A stretch of 5,665 nucleotides of DNA from an uncultured Clostridia bacterium (GTDB lineage Bacteria > Bacillota > Clostridia > Oscillospirales > Acutalibacteraceae): assembly GCA_947623215.1 (NCBI GenBank), contig CANQGN010000105.1, positions 1 through 5,665 of the forward strand. The letters are read 5' to 3'. Position numbers and translations under genes: made by a program. A model generated the notes under the pieces. It was not told where the DNA came from, made no database searches, and saw nothing but the letters and a program-made list of their open reading frames with translations. Below, piece by piece: positions 5,565-5,665 of this stretch (positions within the stretch are counted from its first letter, which is position 1; the number at the start of each line of letters is the position of its first letter).

Positions 5565-5591
5565 CTTAAATAGTAATGATTCCTATTTAAG
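5565..5591 (-). promoter_or_regulatory. Putative PerR operator (27-bp palindrome)
   Basis: CTTAAATAG (5565-5573) and CTATTTAAG (5583-5591) are perfect 9-bp inverted arms around the core TAATGATTC (5574-5582). Symmetry continues through the core to the central G at 5578 with one mismatch, so 12 of 13 positions pair. The core TAAT-G-ATT matches the centre of the PerR/Fur box (TTATAATnATTATAA, a 7-1-7 arrangement). The element overlaps the -10 edge and the predicted start site of perR and reaches its Shine-Dalgarno, an ideal place for autorepression. Confidence 0.8.
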
Positions 5592-5618
5592 AATAGCACA
5601 GTTCATCGGATTTGTCAA
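5590..5618 (-). promoter_or_regulatory. Promoter of the perR-rubrerythrin-rubredoxin operon
   Basis: On the - strand, the consensus -35 TTGACA (5618-5613), a 17-bp spacer and the -10 TATTCT (5595-5590), preceded by a TGC extended -10, predict a start near 5583. This is a strong sigma-A-type promoter, the kind expected where a repressor sets the basal level. No other promoter is evident in the 29- and 20-nt gaps downstream, so it should serve all three genes. Confidence 0.88.
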
Positions 5619-5665
5619 TCAAAAATCGTCGCTTTTTGGCAAATTTTGAACTTCCCGCAGCCGCA

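Overview
The window looks like a piece of a chromosome from an anaerobic, fairly GC-rich Firmicute of the class Clostridia, possibly a gut Oscillospirales-type bacterium. The basis is a YlmC/YmxH sporulation-type protein, an N-terminal-rubredoxin ('reverse') rubrerythrin, a PerR-type Fur regulator, strong AGGAGG ribosome binding sites and many intrinsic terminators. The genus assignment is inference. No rRNA, tRNA, CRISPR array, insertion sequence or phage gene was seen.

Layout, + strand: the C-terminal 214 residues of L-arabinose isomerase (araA, cut by the left edge) are followed after 5 nt by a complete L-ribulose-5-phosphate 4-epimerase (araD). Together they are the tail of an arabinose catabolic operon. 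Bases 1347-1625 hold no gene but contain a series of stem-loops, at least one of them a strong terminator, and then a good promoter for a TetR-family regulator (1626-2222). An AT-rich intergenic stretch (2223-2419) holds the tetR terminator hairpin and an extended -10 promoter with an overlapping palindrome. It leads into a Na+/proline symporter gene (putP, 2420-3955). A small PRC-barrel YlmC/YmxH-type gene (4026-4310) follows, preceded by an unusual G-rich repeat that contains its ribosome binding site.

Layout, - strand: a bidirectional terminator (4333-4376) separates the + strand genes from a convergent three-gene cluster. In transcription order it is perR (5555-5172), reverse rubrerythrin (5142-4600) and a 51-residue rubredoxin (4579-4424). 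Gaps are 29 and 20 nt, and the genes read as one operon. A near-consensus promoter (TTGACA, 17 bp, TATTCT) lies upstream of perR, and a 27-bp palindrome centred on a PerR-box-like core overlaps its -10 and start-site region. This is a self-contained peroxide/oxygen defence module: PerR senses peroxide and probably represses its own operon, the rubrerythrin reduces peroxide (and probably O2), and the rubredoxin probably delivers electrons.

The most interesting points are the compact autoregulated perR-rubrerythrin-rubredoxin operon with its long operator, the rubredoxin whose first metal knuckle reads CxCG instead of CxxCG, the GGN-repeat ribosome binding site of the YmxH-type gene, and the palindrome on the putP -10 that could be a target of the adjacent TetR regulator. 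No wholly undescribed system is evident; most genes belong to well-known families.
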